This document shows, piece by piece, positions 9,801 to 19,152 of a stretch of 64,000 nt of DNA. Positions within the stretch are counted from its first letter, which is position 1, and the number at the start of each line of letters is the position of its first letter. The notes below the pieces were generated by a model that was not told the DNA's origin, searched no databases, and saw only the letters and a list, made by a program, of their open reading frames with translations. The translations under genes and the position numbers were made by a program. This DNA comes from Beroe forskalii (lineage: Eukaryota; Ctenophora; Nuda; Beroida; Beroidae): the NCBI GenBank assembly GCA_011033025.1, contig WFMF01000502.1, positions 1-64,000 of the forward strand. Reading direction: 5' to 3'.

Positions 9801-12800
9801 GTTAATTTTTTAAATTCTTTCCTTGTTTGTAACGTATGATTGCTATAGAAAAGCACAATTGATCTGATTACGTACAAGCTTGATATTTTTTAAAATGTGT
9901 GGGCTAATCGTATGTTATGACGCGCTCTGTGACGTATTTCACCTTGACACCAGTTAATGTTGACACCAGTTCACCCTGACACCAGTTCACCCTGACACCA
10001 GTCCGCCTTGACAACAGTCCACCTTGACACCAGTCCACCTTGACACCAGTCCGCCTTGACACCAGTCCACCTTGACACCAGTCCACCTTGACACCAGTCC
10101 ACCTTGACACCTGTCCACCTGGACACCAGTCCACCTTGACACCAGTCCACCTTGACACCAGTCGACCTTGACACCAGTCACCAGTTCACTTTGACACCAG
10201 TTCACCTTGACACCAGTCCTCCTTGACACTACGCTAACCCCCAACTTCCCACTGCAGGCGGAAGTATCAGCTCTATCCGAAGAACAGAAGAAAACTGACT
10301 CCACCTACTCCGCGCTACGTCAGGAGTGTGCGCTGCTAAACCAGGATAAGGAGTACATGTCGCGTACTAACGCGGAGCTTACTGCACGTGCACACCGTGC
10401 AGAGGAGAGACTGGATGCCGTGATGGTGGAGTTGGATGGCGCTAAACGTGCACGTGATCAGGTAACTCACCTGATTATGTAGGTCACGTGATCTTATAAA
10501 ACTTTCGCCTTCTACAGTTAATAAACTGACATTTACCGAATTCTGACTTTCTTAGTCTCAAAGCCTGAAGACTTGTGTTCAGGTGTACCAGGAACTGGCC
10601 AACGTCCGACAGTCAGTGACAGTGGAGCAGGAGCACAAGATGCAGGCTGAGTTGGACCTCCTGAAGCAGAAAACAGGCTCTGAAATCAACCAGCTACGAC
10701 TCACAGCTGAACAGGTATAACAGCATCACTTAGATTTTTGAGAGCTAAGGGGGCCAACATTTACTCAAGCACTCGTCAAGGAAGGCGTTTTAGGAGTAGG
10801 AGGGTTTGGTCTTCACGAACACAACACACGAAATCATCGTCAGGCTATCATTTCGCTGTTACTGTATATCTAACTCATGAGAGGATTTGGCTAGATCCTT
10901 CTGACAGACCCGTCACTGCTAGATATATAGCATTACAATTAATGATACAATGCGATAGCCTGAAGACCAGATTCGAGTGTAGGTTCTTCATTACTTCAGC
11001 TTTCGAGTCAAGGAAGGCGTGGTAGGAGCAGAAGGGGCCGTTAATCACTCGTCAAGGCAGAAGTAGGAGTTCATCACTAGTAAAGGAAGGCGTAGTAGGA
11101 GTAGCAGGGGCTGGTAATCATTCGTCAAGGAAGGCGCCACGCGGCTGGTCATTCGTCAAGGAAGGTGTGATAAGGGTAGGAGGGCTGGTCATAACTCGTC
11201 AAGGAAGGTGTGGCAGGAGTAGAAGGGGCTGGTCATCACTCGTCAACGAAGGCGTGGTGGGAGTAGGAGGGGCTGGTCATCACTCGTCAAGGAAGGTGTG
11301 GCAGGAGTAGAAGGGGCTGGTCATCACTCGTCAACGAAGGCGTGGTGGGAGTAGTAGGGGTTAGAAATCGCTCGTCAAGCAAGGTGTAGTAAAAGTAGGG
11401 GGGCTGGTCATCACTCGTCAAGGAAGGCGTGGTAGAAGCAGGAGGGGCTAGTCATCACTCGTCAAGGAAGGCGTGGTAGGATTAGGAGGTGCTGGTCATC
11501 ACTCTTCAAGGAAGACGTGGTAGGAGTAGGAGGGACTGGTCTTCACTCGTCAAGGAAGGCGTTGTAGGAGTAGGAGAGGCTGGTCATCACTCGTCAAGGA
11601 AGACGTGGTAGGAGTAGGAGGGACTGGTCTTCACTCGTCAAGGAAGGAGTTGTAAGAGTAGGAGGGGCTGGTCATCACTCGTCAAGGAAGGCGTAGTAGG
11701 AGTAGGAGAGGTTGTCATCACTTGTCAAGGAAGGCGTGGTAGGAGTAGGGGGGGCAGGTCATCACTCGTCAAGGGAGGCGTTGTATGAGTAGGAGGGGCT
11801 GGTCATCACTCGTCAACGAAGGCGTGGTAGGGGTAGAAGGGACTGGTCATCATTCGTCAAGGAAGGCGTGGCAGGAGCAGGAGTGGTCAACAAATGAAAT
11901 GAATAATGAGTCAACTCGCAGTGGGGCGCTTTATATATTTGTCTGTTGACACCCAATCAAACATGACGAATGCACGCATTCCACATTCCAACCCTATGAC
12001 GTTGACACCATCCGTACGCTATGACGTATGACGAATAGTGATTCGTGCGCATTCCACATTCCATCTTTCATGACGTTGACACCATTCGTATGTAATGACG
12101 TATGACGAAAGAATGATTCGTGCGCATTCCACATTCCATCCCTTTATGACGTTGACACCATTCGTATGTTATGACGTATGACGAATAGTGATTCGTGCGC
12201 ATTCCACATTCCTTCATTCATAACGTTGACACCATTCGTATGTAATGATGAATATCAATGCGCGCGCATTCCACATTCCATCCCATATCCCCATGACATC
12301 ACCAAATTCAAATTATATCACCTTGAACTGCATGTTATTGACACATGAAATGGCACGGTCCTCATTCTGCGTAAAAATTAAACAATTCCATGGGTAGAGC
12401 TTTCCATAATCAGAAAATATGTAAAAAGTACTGAGTGTAACTAACAGCATTGCTTTGACCTATTGAATATGACTAAAGTGACGCCATCTAAATCTCAAAG
12501 CTGTAATCACGTCTTTTCAAAATTTCAGGTTTACGAACGAGAGAAGCAGATCCTTCTCGACAGTCGTAACGCTGCGGTTACCGACCGAAACGAAGCTCTT
12601 CGTAAAAACCGGGAACTCCAAGACAAATACAACGACGTTTCGGAAACGTACCACACGTACCAAAACACAACCTCCACCAAGATATCGGAATACGAAAACA
12701 CGTTGAAGTTGAAGGAGTTCGAGTTGGAACGTACTGGGTTACTCTACAAGGAAATAGCTGCTAAGTATAACGATTGTGCGAAAGAGAACGATAAAATGAC

Positions 12801-13390
12801 GAAGAAGCTGGAAGTATTACTGGAAGAGTATAACAGTAGGAAGTGTGAGTATGTGAATGAAGTGAACGCCCTTAACATCAGGGTCAGATCGTTGCAGTCG
12901 GAGTTAGGGGCAGTGAAATCAGGGGACGATACAGTCCGTGATATTATCCAGGTGTTGGGAAGTGAGAATATTTCGTGTAACAAGGAGCATTTGGCTAAAG
13001 AAGCTGGTCGGAGTTGTCACGGAATAATGATGTGTTGAAGGAGAGCTTGGAAAATAAGGAAAATGCGCTGCAGAAAGCGATGGCTAGCTTGGATGAGCTG
13101 CAAAGCGCGCTCCATCATTCCAACCAACCTGCCAGTTATTTGGTGGAAAGTATTAGGAAGAGGGATGATCAAATCGCTCGATTTAAGGCGGAGCTGGTGA
13201 AAGTTTCCGAGAGTTTACGGAAATTGGAGCACGAGAACAAAACGCTGTTAGCTGACAAAGAGCTGTTAGCTTTGGACTTGGAGCGGGCTCTGAAAAACAG
13301 GAAAAATTGTCAGATTTGAAGTCAATGTTTGAAAAGAGGTTGAACATGACGGAGAAAACTCAGCCAACTCCGACTATCTTTACGAAGTAA
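3834..13390 (+). CDS. PIBF1: Progesterone-induced blocking factor 1 / CEP90 ortholog (10 exons)
   Basis: The phase-consistent exon chain is 3834-3892, 4129-4258, 4718-4855 (or its copy 6404-6541), 7274-7405, 7654-7812, 9065-9179, 9438-9529, 10258-10461, 10583-10714 and 12529-13390, about 674 residues against about 757 in human. The protein is almost entirely coiled coil. It follows vertebrate PIBF1 in order: a Ser/Thr-rich start; KQQLIHQCEMMKIEIAQK; NQILTLRRKQ; a PREELSIKELIQV block; LLNQDKEYMSR; a YEREKQILLDSRNAAV block; a KKLEVLLEEY block; NQPASYLVESIRKRDDQI; and the extreme end PTIFTK. PIBF1/CEP90 sits at centriolar satellites and distal appendages, where it supports ciliogenesis, so the host is probably ciliated. 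The last exon carries two apparent single-base deletions. Exons 1-3 are tandemly duplicated. The identification rests on remembered family sequence but matches along the whole length. Confidence 0.93.
3985..4090 (+). repeat. 33-bp minisatellite, about 3 units, in PIBF1 intron 1
   Basis: The unit begins GAGTGTGATAAGTTCCTTAT and continues GCCACTCGGCTCC. The unit length is a multiple of three, so it stays open in frame. Unit B holds a shorter version at about 6012-6070. Confidence 0.85.
4129..4258 (+). CDS. PIBF1: PIBF1 exon 2 (intact copy)
   Basis: Acceptor TTTTACAG at 4121-4128, donor CATG|GTGAGT after 4258. It encodes a short acidic lead and then MIEKQQLIHQCEMMKIEIAQ, matching the start of the first PIBF1 coiled coil. 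This is the only complete copy; the one at 6076-6156 has lost its 5' part. Confidence 0.85.
4718..4855 (+). CDS. PIBF1: PIBF1 exon 3, copy A
   Basis: 46 codons, phase 0 at both ends, acceptor ACCAG, donor ACACAG|GTTGGT. It encodes a coiled-coil block containing MEEMEEQFHTAKHNNQ. The protein is identical to copy B at 6404-6541. Only one copy is needed to align with vertebrate PIBF1. Confidence 0.8.
4842..4935 (+). repeat. Short form of the donor-derived 22-bp repeat, about 3-4 units
   Basis: Units of AAGGCAACACAGGTTGGTTT type begin inside the 3' end of exon 3A and run into the intron. Expanded to about 19 units in unit B. Confidence 0.8.
5012..5445 (+). repeat. Array of about 113-125-bp units carrying copies of the exon-4 acceptor (unit A)
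   Basis: CAG followed by GACGCTAACAGTAACCAG occurs with CAG at 5015, 5137, 5250 and 5375. Each copy reproduces the acceptor and the first about 30 bases of real exon 4 (7274), then diverges to CTCTCAGTAGACTTCCAC. None continues into the exon body. Confidence 0.85.
5446..5814. other. Unique spacer between the two PIBF1 duplication units
   Basis: About 370 bp with no counterpart in unit B. It holds a moderately GC-rich stretch (5610-5690) between AT-rich flanks. It could be an inserted short interspersed element, but no tRNA-like boxes could be defended. Confidence 0.4.
5872..5930 (+). CDS. PIBF1: PIBF1 exon 1', duplicate start exon
   Basis: 59 nt with ATG and donor AG|GTAAGG preserved. It differs from exon 1 at three bases, all synonymous (ACC/ACA, CCT/CCC, TCT/TCC). 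It could serve as an alternative first exon, or be an allele. Confidence 0.5.
6076..6156 (+). pseudogene. Truncated PIBF1 exon 2'
   Basis: Only the 3' part of exon 2 is present. Its upstream part is replaced by the 33-bp minisatellite, the usual acceptor is missing, and one base is lost (ATGATAG reads ATGATG). The donor GTGAGT is kept. An AG at the end of GTGTGATAAG could act as a substitute acceptor. Confidence 0.65.
6404..6541 (+). CDS. PIBF1: PIBF1 exon 3', copy B
   Basis: 138 nt, acceptor CCAG, donor ACACAG|GTTTGT. Four differences from copy A (GCT/GCA, CGA/CGG, CTC/CTT, GCC/GCA), all synonymous. It lies nearer to exon 4 and is as good a candidate as copy A for the working exon. Including both would add 46 residues of coiled coil. 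Confidence 0.75.
6533..6960 (+). repeat. 22-bp minisatellite built on the exon-3' donor site, about 19 units
   Basis: The unit is AGGCAACACAG|GTTGGTTTTCA with small variants. The first unit is the real exon/intron junction, so each later unit carries a copy of the donor AG|GT with its flanks. All three plus-strand frames of the unit lack stops, which gives overlapping open frames (6431-6856, 6544-6975) that are not separate genes. Confidence 0.9.
7040..7270 (+). repeat. Copies of the exon-4 acceptor in unit B
   Basis: CAG plus GACGCTAACA... occurs with CAG at 7043 and 7144, upstream of the real acceptor at 7271-7273. The copy at 7144 is diverged (AACACTCAAATCCTGACC). Confidence 0.8.
7274..7405 (+). 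CDS. PIBF1: PIBF1 exon 4
   Basis: 44 codons, phase 0. It begins DANSNQILTLRRKQ, corresponding to the RQKQ region of vertebrate PIBF1. Donor GAACAG|GTGATG. This is the only copy that continues past the repeated first 30 bases, so it is the true exon. Confidence 0.85.
7654..7812 (+). CDS. PIBF1: PIBF1 exon 5
   Basis: 53 codons; acceptor CTCCCCTCAG, donor AAAGAG|GTGGGT. It contains KPREELSIKELIQVSFFEN, a well-conserved non-coil linker of PIBF1 (vertebrate counterpart FPEDQLSIPEYVSVRFYE). Confidence 0.9.
7936..8096. repeat. Long palindrome in PIBF1 intron 5
   Basis: Arms ATCGTACATTGTTAATTTG ... CAAATTAACAATTTACGAT enclose inner arms CAATGGAGCATAC / GTATGCTCCATTG and a centre GGTCTGAAGGCCTTCAGACC. 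A second small hairpin (TCACCTTCAGTCTGAAGGTGA) lies just upstream. This is the structure of a fold-back element. Confidence 0.75.
8097..9064. other. Remainder of PIBF1 intron 5
   Basis: AT-rich intron sequence with no coding signal. At 8120-8225 there is a diverged direct repeat (TTGCCATTCCTGATGTTACAG / TTGCCATTTCCCGATGTTACAG, each followed by TTTGCAC and GAGTATT). A minus-strand open frame at 8720-9010 has no supporting features. Confidence 0.5.
9065..9179 (+). CDS. PIBF1: PIBF1 exon 6
   Basis: 38 codons plus one base; acceptor CTCTTCAG, donor CCCTG|GTTAGT. It encodes VKLLEANVTVEKQGRVELEA and further coiled coil. The single overhanging G is completed by CT at the start of exon 7 (Ala). Confidence 0.8.
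9438..9529 (+). CDS. PIBF1: PIBF1 exon 7
   Basis: Two bases plus 30 codons; acceptor TTCTCAG, donor CTCAAG|GTAGGA. It encodes AHKLNYKNILAKNKELESVN, coiled coil, returning to phase 0. Confidence 0.8.
9947..10235 (+). repeat. 16-bp minisatellite, about 18 units, in PIBF1 intron 7
   Basis: The unit is CACCAGTCCACCTTGA with variants, ending about 20 bp before the exon-8 acceptor. The minus-strand open frames here (9904-10304) are repeat translations only. Confidence 0.9.
10258..10461 (+). CDS. PIBF1: PIBF1 exon 8
   Basis: 68 codons; acceptor CACTGCAG, donor GATCAG|GTAACT. It contains LLNQDKEYMSRTNAELTARA and ends GAKRARDQ, one of the best-conserved stretches of the family (vertebrate LLQKDKEYLNRQN...). 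Confidence 0.92.
10583..10714 (+). CDS. PIBF1: PIBF1 exon 9
   Basis: 44 codons, acceptor TGTTCAG, donor GAACAG|GTATAA. It encodes a coiled coil with GSEINQLRLTAEQ, matching NQEIDQLR in vertebrate PIBF1. Confidence 0.88.
11015..11885 (+). repeat. About 44-bp minisatellite, about 20 units, in PIBF1 intron 9
   Basis: The unit contains CACTCGTCAAGGAAGGCGTG, GTAGGAGTAGGAGGGG and CTGGTCAT. Strongly purine-rich on this strand with irregular unit lengths. Degenerate leading units are visible from about 10770. Confidence 0.9.
11940..12290 (+). repeat. About 74-bp tandem repeat, about 5 units, in PIBF1 intron 9
   Basis: GCGCATTCCACATTCCATC recurs at spacings of 66 to 74 bp, with GACGTTGACACCATTCGTA and ATGACGTATGACGAA between. 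Confidence 0.88.
12529..13390 (+). CDS. PIBF1: PIBF1 exon 10 (terminal), with two apparent 1-bp deletions
   Basis: Acceptor AATTTCAG. The exon opens YEREKQILLDSRNAAV and runs about 160 codons in the first frame. At about 12998-13013 homology continues one base out of register (NNDVLKESLENKE ... NQPASYLVESIRKRDDQI). At the A-run 13293-13297 it shifts again by the same amount to a frame reading QEKLSDLKSMFEKR and ending PTIFTK before TAA 13388-13390. With one base added at each site the exon length is a multiple of three. The last shift sits in a homopolymer, so sequencing error is more likely than pseudogenisation. Confidence 0.85.
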
Positions 13391-15977
13391 TTTTTACATG
13401 TTTTTAAACTTAAACCTTTTTTGACTCAGGAAATAGGGATATATTGTATATTGTAATGCTGACCGTTTTGTATCTTGTATATACTGTAGCTTATCAATTC
13501 ATATTCGCATCCATTTACTTTGACGTGCTATATCTTAATTTTATGTTTATTCAGAAACAAATTGAACCACTGATATCGCCTTGACAACGGTTTTATCATT
13601 CATTATTATATCATTCATTCATGTGTATTGCATCATATTTATTACTGATAACACTTTTATCGATTAAAAATGTGTTTAAATGAAGAGTTTATAGTGATAG
13701 AATGTGTCATATTTAAGATTCAGTTTGGTATGTGGAATATTTGCGCGCATTTTTTGTCACAAATATCTGGAAGTGGCAAATTTTGAAGTCATATTCGTAG
13801 GGCGCAACGACTCGTATGAGTGAAAAGCAATTTCAATGTTTTGCACGCGCGTGCGCGCATAACGCTTAAATAATTTCAAAATTGTCGAATTCTTCATGGT
13901 GGTCCTGGAACTTCCATGACCACCAAGATAAAATTCAATAATTTTGAAAGCAATTATCATTGATTGACCATTCCACGCTTGTGTCATCAGGTCAAACTCA
14001 AATTATGGACAACGTCTGACAACCACCTTAGCGGACAATTATTCTTTAAATTAGAAATATTATCCCTCCTTCATTCATTCATCTCATCTCATTTTAGACT
14101 AAAAAAATCAATTGTGAAGCCGCTCTTTGTCGTACGATCGTCGATCAACGATGTATGACCCGCTAAAACCAGCCGCGAAGCGCCGGCGTGGCTGGTGTCC
14201 GTCAGCGGATGAGAATCAGCGCCGCGCGCGTGGCGCTGATTCTCGAGAGGGTCTGTCAACACTCAACGTCAGACAAAGCTTGCCGTACGTTGTATGGCCC
14301 GCTGACGCCAGCCGCGCTGATTCTCGAGAGGGTCTGTCCGTCTGTCAACGTCAGACAAGACAAAGCCGCTCCCGACTGATCCAGTCATAAATGGGCTCGT
14401 TTCCCTTCAACTTCATTATCTAAACCAATGATATTCATATCTTTGTTACATTCTAAGGAATGAAACAATGGCACGCGCGCGTGCCAAAAGTCGCAAGTTG
14501 TCTTGCGGAGGAGTCCTGGCTTGCCGCCTTGGCCAATCAGAGTGCGAGCTGAGGAATTGTTCGCCTTTCGCTCATTCGTCGTGTACATGCAATTGTTCCA
14601 CTTTATGCGTTCCCTCACAATGGCTTTATGCCTTGATAGGTACAGGTTATTATGACATATTCTGGCATACAGCCCATACTTTATCTGACTTATTTCAACG
14701 ACATTTTTTCCACTCGTTTTCGGAATTTCCCCAGGGCAAATGTGCCATTTACTCACAGTTCCACCAGTACCGCCCTACCGGCGTAGTAGAAATGCCATTG
14801 TATGTTGGTTCTCTCTTTAATTTCTGGCCTTTGTGCTCAAATTACTTTGCATAGCCTAAAACCTTTACGTTTGAGATGTATATTATGAATGCATAAACAT
14901 GGACAATATTAGGATGGAGTTAGGAGTATTGTACGACAATTCTTCTATCGACTTTAAACGACAGGCCTAATTGTCTCCAGACAATAGACACTCATGCTGC
15001 AACAACTTCGTTCACACAATTAGACAATTGTAGCAACGCTTACAATTTACATCTCGATGAGTTTGAGAAGTGAAGTGAGTTGGTGAATACATTCTTTTCC
15101 TTTGAAGCATGTCCAGTTTCACTTTACTCTCATTCTTCTTCCAGGAGTATTCCTTCGTATAAGCGTTTAGTTGGTAGATATCTGAAGCCTATTAAAGCAT
15201 TTTCATGTAGAAATATTTGCCAGCCGCTACCCGCATTTTTCTATTGGTGCCAACTTTGTTTGTCACAAAAAAGTTGCTTAACCCAATATGTCGCCCACAT
15301 ACCTACTCAGATACAAAGTTGGCGCCAGTAAGCCAGTAGAATGGAATGTCATAAACCTATTAACTGATAGCAAGTTTATTTCCTATTTCATTGCCGAATC
15401 AGTGTGCCAAGGTGGGTAGTGTTATATTGTGAGCGTTTATTTTAAAACGTCGGGCCCATAAACAATTTGCCTACATTTTCATTCACATTGCCCTGCATTT
15501 TCTCGTTGTTGGATGTTGTCAATGCTTTCAGCAATATTTGGGACGAATCTAACAATAGGAACACTGAACTTTTCACATTTTTTGTTTATTTTCCTTTGAA
15601 GAAAAGGGCTAGCACTCAGGTTGAACGTAGGTACTTTTATCTTACCGAAATATAACTTCGTAACATTTCACCTCTTGGCAAAAGTTTGGGTTAAGGTTAA
15701 CCTAGGTTGGGGTCTAGGTTAGATTTAATTTTAAGGCGTTGGGAAAGGTTATGGTTGGGATCAGATCAAGCGACATGAGGTCAAATGTCGTGAGATGAAA
15801 AGCCGGGCGTCCACCTCTGTTTAATTGCCAGGATTCGCAACACCACACCTACTCTACTACGAACGTTGAATACCATTATCCGCTGCCCTGCCTGAACTCT
15901 TCTACTAATTAAAGTAGGGTCAGGCTGGCTTTACTCTAACCAGAGCCCTCTTTTCCACTCCTCAAAGGCATCTGGTT
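13391..15977. other. Region downstream of PIBF1, no gene recognised
   Basis: AT-rich 3' flank, then at 14150-14390 a CpG-rich segment with two copies of GCTGATTCTCGAGAGGGTCTGTC and of CCGCTRAMRCCAGCCGCG. Plus-strand open frames 14127-14390 and 14468-14854 come from this repeat-like sequence and lack family resemblance. At 15230-15340 a hairpin pairs ATTGGTGCCAACTTTGT with ACAAAGTTGGCGCCAGTAAG. Confidence 0.45.
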
Positions 15978-16192
15978 AGAATTTAGATGAACTGTCCGGC
16001 TAATAAAATGAGGTTCCTCACTCCGTTTACCATTGTTTCATTCCCTACTACCGACCTAGCTTTCGCATGTAAGTCTTACATTGTAAGACTTACATCTCTA
16101 CATGCGAAAGCTAGGTTGGTAGTGGAGAATGAAACAATGGTAGACGGAGTGAGGTACCTCATTTTATTAGCCAGACAGTTCATCTAAATTCT
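15978..16192. repeat. Near-perfect 215-bp palindrome (fold-back element 1)
   Basis: AGAATTTAGATGAACTGTC at the left end is answered by GACAGTTCATCTAAATTCT at the right. The arms stay nearly complementary to the centre TGTAAGTCTTACATTGTAAGACTTACA. Arm length is about 100 bp. Confidence 0.92.
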
Positions 16193-16204
16193 AAAAAATT
16201 CTAA

Positions 16205-16503
16205 AAAAATGTTTTAATCCGAGAAAGTTTTAATCTGAGAAGCCTGATCATTTTTACATGGACATTACACGAATTCAGGTAGAAACTACAACCGAACGGC
16301 ACACATACGCACATCGCAGGTTTAAACTTTCTCTACAGCCACATTCGAGCCTTACATAATGCGAGTGATTGTAACTTACATTCACTCGCATTATGTAAGG
16401 CTCGAATGTGGCTGTAGAGAAATTTAAAGCCTGCGATGTGCGTATGTGTGTCGTATGGTTGTAGTTTCTCAGATTAAAACCTTCTCGGATTAAAACATTT
16501 TCT
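16205..16503. repeat. About 299-bp palindrome (fold-back element 2)
   Basis: Begins ATGTTTTAATCCGAGAAAG, ends CTTCTCGGATTAAAACAT. Arms include ACTTTCTCTACAGCC / GGCTGTAGAGAAA and CACATACGCACATCGCAG / CTGCGATGTGCGTATGTG. Starts about 12 bp after fold-back element 1. Confidence 0.9.
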
Positions 16504-18894
16504 CCGGCAAACTTCCTTGGGAACTCCAGTTCCACAACTCTTCAATTCGTCAGAATGCCATATTTCTATATTTCTATATTGACATATTTCTTTATTTAAT
16601 GCTTATCATTAAGTTCAGTTAGTAAGCTAATCAATCCGAGTAATAGAAGGCAAAGAGGCATTATCTATCCATCAGCCATAGCACTGACTTAGCTGACAAA
16701 CGTAGGGTTGGGTACAGCACAACAGTATATTAACTTATTAAATATAAAATATTGGTCGCGAACTAATAAATTAGTCAGAATGAGTGTGACGTCATTATCT
16801 AGATTTCAAATGTAGAATTGACGACGTTGAACCGCCTATATTTCGAGTAAGGTGTGTAGTATTGAATGTTATTTAAAAAACGAGTGTTGATTTGTCAGGA
16901 GAGTGCCAATGGTCAAATATGTGTGATTTGAACTGCTGGATTCTCTTAGACTTCAATTGTTGGCAGCGTAGTGATACTTACCTATTACATTGCTTACTTG
17001 ATACTTACCTATTACTTTAGTTTTTCCTTCCCCAACGCCTTTTTGTCTTACAGAAAGGCATTTTCGAACCTATGGTAGTAGGTACCTATTTGTGAACCAA
17101 TGATAGTGCCTATTGATAGTACCTACAACAGTTTTACATTAGTTTTCCCTCCCAAAACCTTTTGTCTTACAGAATTGCATTGTCAAGGTTAGATCGTGGT
17201 TTAGAAGGGTGAGATATAAGGTGTGTGTATACTTGTATAGCAGGGCCAGTCTCGCACATGGACAGTCGAGAGTGACGTCATTATCAGGGTTTAAAATGGG
17301 AATTGATGACGTTGAATTCTCTTTATATAGCTTGCGGGTCACAGCAATTGTTACTAATAAAGCCTCCTTTAAATACTACACATTAAATTAATGTTATGTT
17401 TCATTATCATCAGCTAAATAAGCGAATTTAATTCGCATAGGTACATTTGAAGTTTGTAAGCCTTTGTTATTTATTGTAAGCCCTTTGTTTTAAGTTTGAC
17501 CGAAAAGTTTTGCTTTCATCACTAATAAGTGCTTTGCCATGTCCTTTTAATGCATTAATATTATATTAGGGTCCATTTGTCCCGACCTATCGTTAAAAGT
17601 TAAGTCTTGTGCCGTAATGGCTTTTTCGTGCAGGCCAATGCGGCAATCTACATTCTACAACATCATGGTGAATTGTCAGCTCGAAAATGGGGAACAAAAT
17701 TTCACCTCACTACTCTTTACCTCGTAATATTTCACATCTAGGCGTTTGACATTAAGTTTGACATTGAATAGTGCGCAAGTTAAAATGACAATTTCCGGAT
17801 CCTACGGCTGTGCCAATACACACCGCATAACCCACAGCCCGTTGAGTATTGACCAATCAGCGTGATTGATCATTAAGATACTGCCCATTGATTGGTCCGT
17901 GCCGTGAAGTGCTGCAGGTAAACTATATAACACGCTGTCACACTCGCAACTGCAAGATAGCATATCCGCATACATAGCAATACACATATCCGCCTCCCCA
18001 AGTCGAATACATAATGACAGCCCAGTTATTATTTTAATTATATTATACAAGTTATAGTGCGCACTCCCGGCAACGTTATACTTGTGTACATTTCATATAT
18101 ATTTAGACTAAATCGTACACACGTCGGCGAATTTTAAATTAGTGTAGTTATTTATGTATGTATTAATTGTCGTTCGACAGTAATAGCCTTACCGTTTGCG
18201 TCTGAAGTGGAGTATTTCTCGGTTCACGTGTCGTGAGATTTACAATTATTAATAATCATGGTAATCGCACTATATAGTGACACTGCACTATATATAGTGA
18301 CACCATGTCACTGTATAGTACGCTGACACTATAAAGTGTTTTTACGCACTATTTAGTGACAAAAGATAATCATACGGTACTGTACGGTGCAAGAACTATG
18401 AGTAGCGACAATTTGCTCCGTACTCATGAATAGAGGTTTATCCGTAAACTTCCTATAATCCCTGATGATGGCTTTAGTCTATAGATAATAATAACCTGAC
18501 CGTGTTACACTTATTCTCATTGGTATTATTGTACAATATATAACGAATGTTGATAGGTTGCTACAAGAAGGTTGCAGTGTCATTGCTCATCAAGTCATCA
18601 GTAACTCTCAACTTGTTATGTTCCGCAGAACTTCTATATAACTACCGCAGAATATTGGAGTTTTGCCGGTTAAGTCGGGGAGTTACGTTAAATTTGTCAG
18701 ACACTGCAATATTCGCTTGTGAACTCGGCCAAATCTTACAGTGGTGAAATTTGTGGTGATCGCGGCGTATTGCAACCAAAATGAACTTCAGAAATTTGTC
18801 TTCAGTGATCTTTATTGTGGCTAACTATAAAAACCGTCGATAGTGCACGTGAGTTTTGTATGAAAGAGAATTTAGACTAGGTATTTGATAAAAA
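16504..18894. other. Intergenic DNA with small repeats, no gene recognised
   Basis: Contains partial CRE-bearing elements at about 16786-16850 and 17265-17315, diverged direct repeats around 16975-17170 (TTAGTTTTCCTTCCC / TTAGTTTTCCCTCCC, each followed by TTTTGTCTTACAGAA), a CCAAT-type inverted repeat at 17826-17905, and at 18265-18365 several short TATAGTGACA / TGTCACTATA words that can pair. Confidence 0.5.
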
Positions 18895-18898
18895 TAAC

Positions 18899-19041
18899 GT
18901 ACTCCAATTTAGCACATTGATAGATGAGTAGAAACGGGGAGATAGTCACGTTTTTTCATTTTGTAATAATATTGCAAAATGAAAAAACGTGACTATCTCC
19001 CCGTTTCTACTCATCTATCAATGTGCTTAATTGGAGTACAT
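18899..19041. repeat. Near-perfect 143-bp palindrome (fold-back element 3)
   Basis: GTACTCCAATT ... AATTGGAGTAC. Inner arms AGTAGAAACGGGGAGATAGT and its complement are exact, closing on TTTTGTAATAATATTGCAAAA. Confidence 0.93.
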
Positions 19042-19044
19042 TAT

Positions 19045-19152
19045 TTTAATCAATAGCAATCAAAAATATCAATATTATGGAAATTGACCTATTTCTGCAC
19101 GTGCATTGAAATGTTTCCAAAAAAGGAATTTTTGATTGCTATTGATTAAAAA
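19045..19152. repeat. Second short palindrome next to fold-back element 3
   Basis: TTTTAATCAATAGCAATCAA faces TTGATTGCTATTGATTAAAA around an unpaired core. It begins four bases after the previous palindrome ends. Confidence 0.85.

Noticed and set aside
9904..10304. Three minus-strand open frames of 67-105 codons
   Set aside because: Translations of the 16-bp repeat in three frames, with no splice or family support.
3834..13390. Generic myosin-tail or other coiled-coil protein instead of PIBF1
   Set aside because: Conserved non-heptad blocks and the matching extreme C-terminus occur in the same order as in PIBF1, which generic coiled-coil similarity would not give.
14468..14854. 128-codon plus-strand frame
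   Set aside because: Overlaps an antisense frame of equal length, irregular composition, no domain, and lies in repeat-like sequence.
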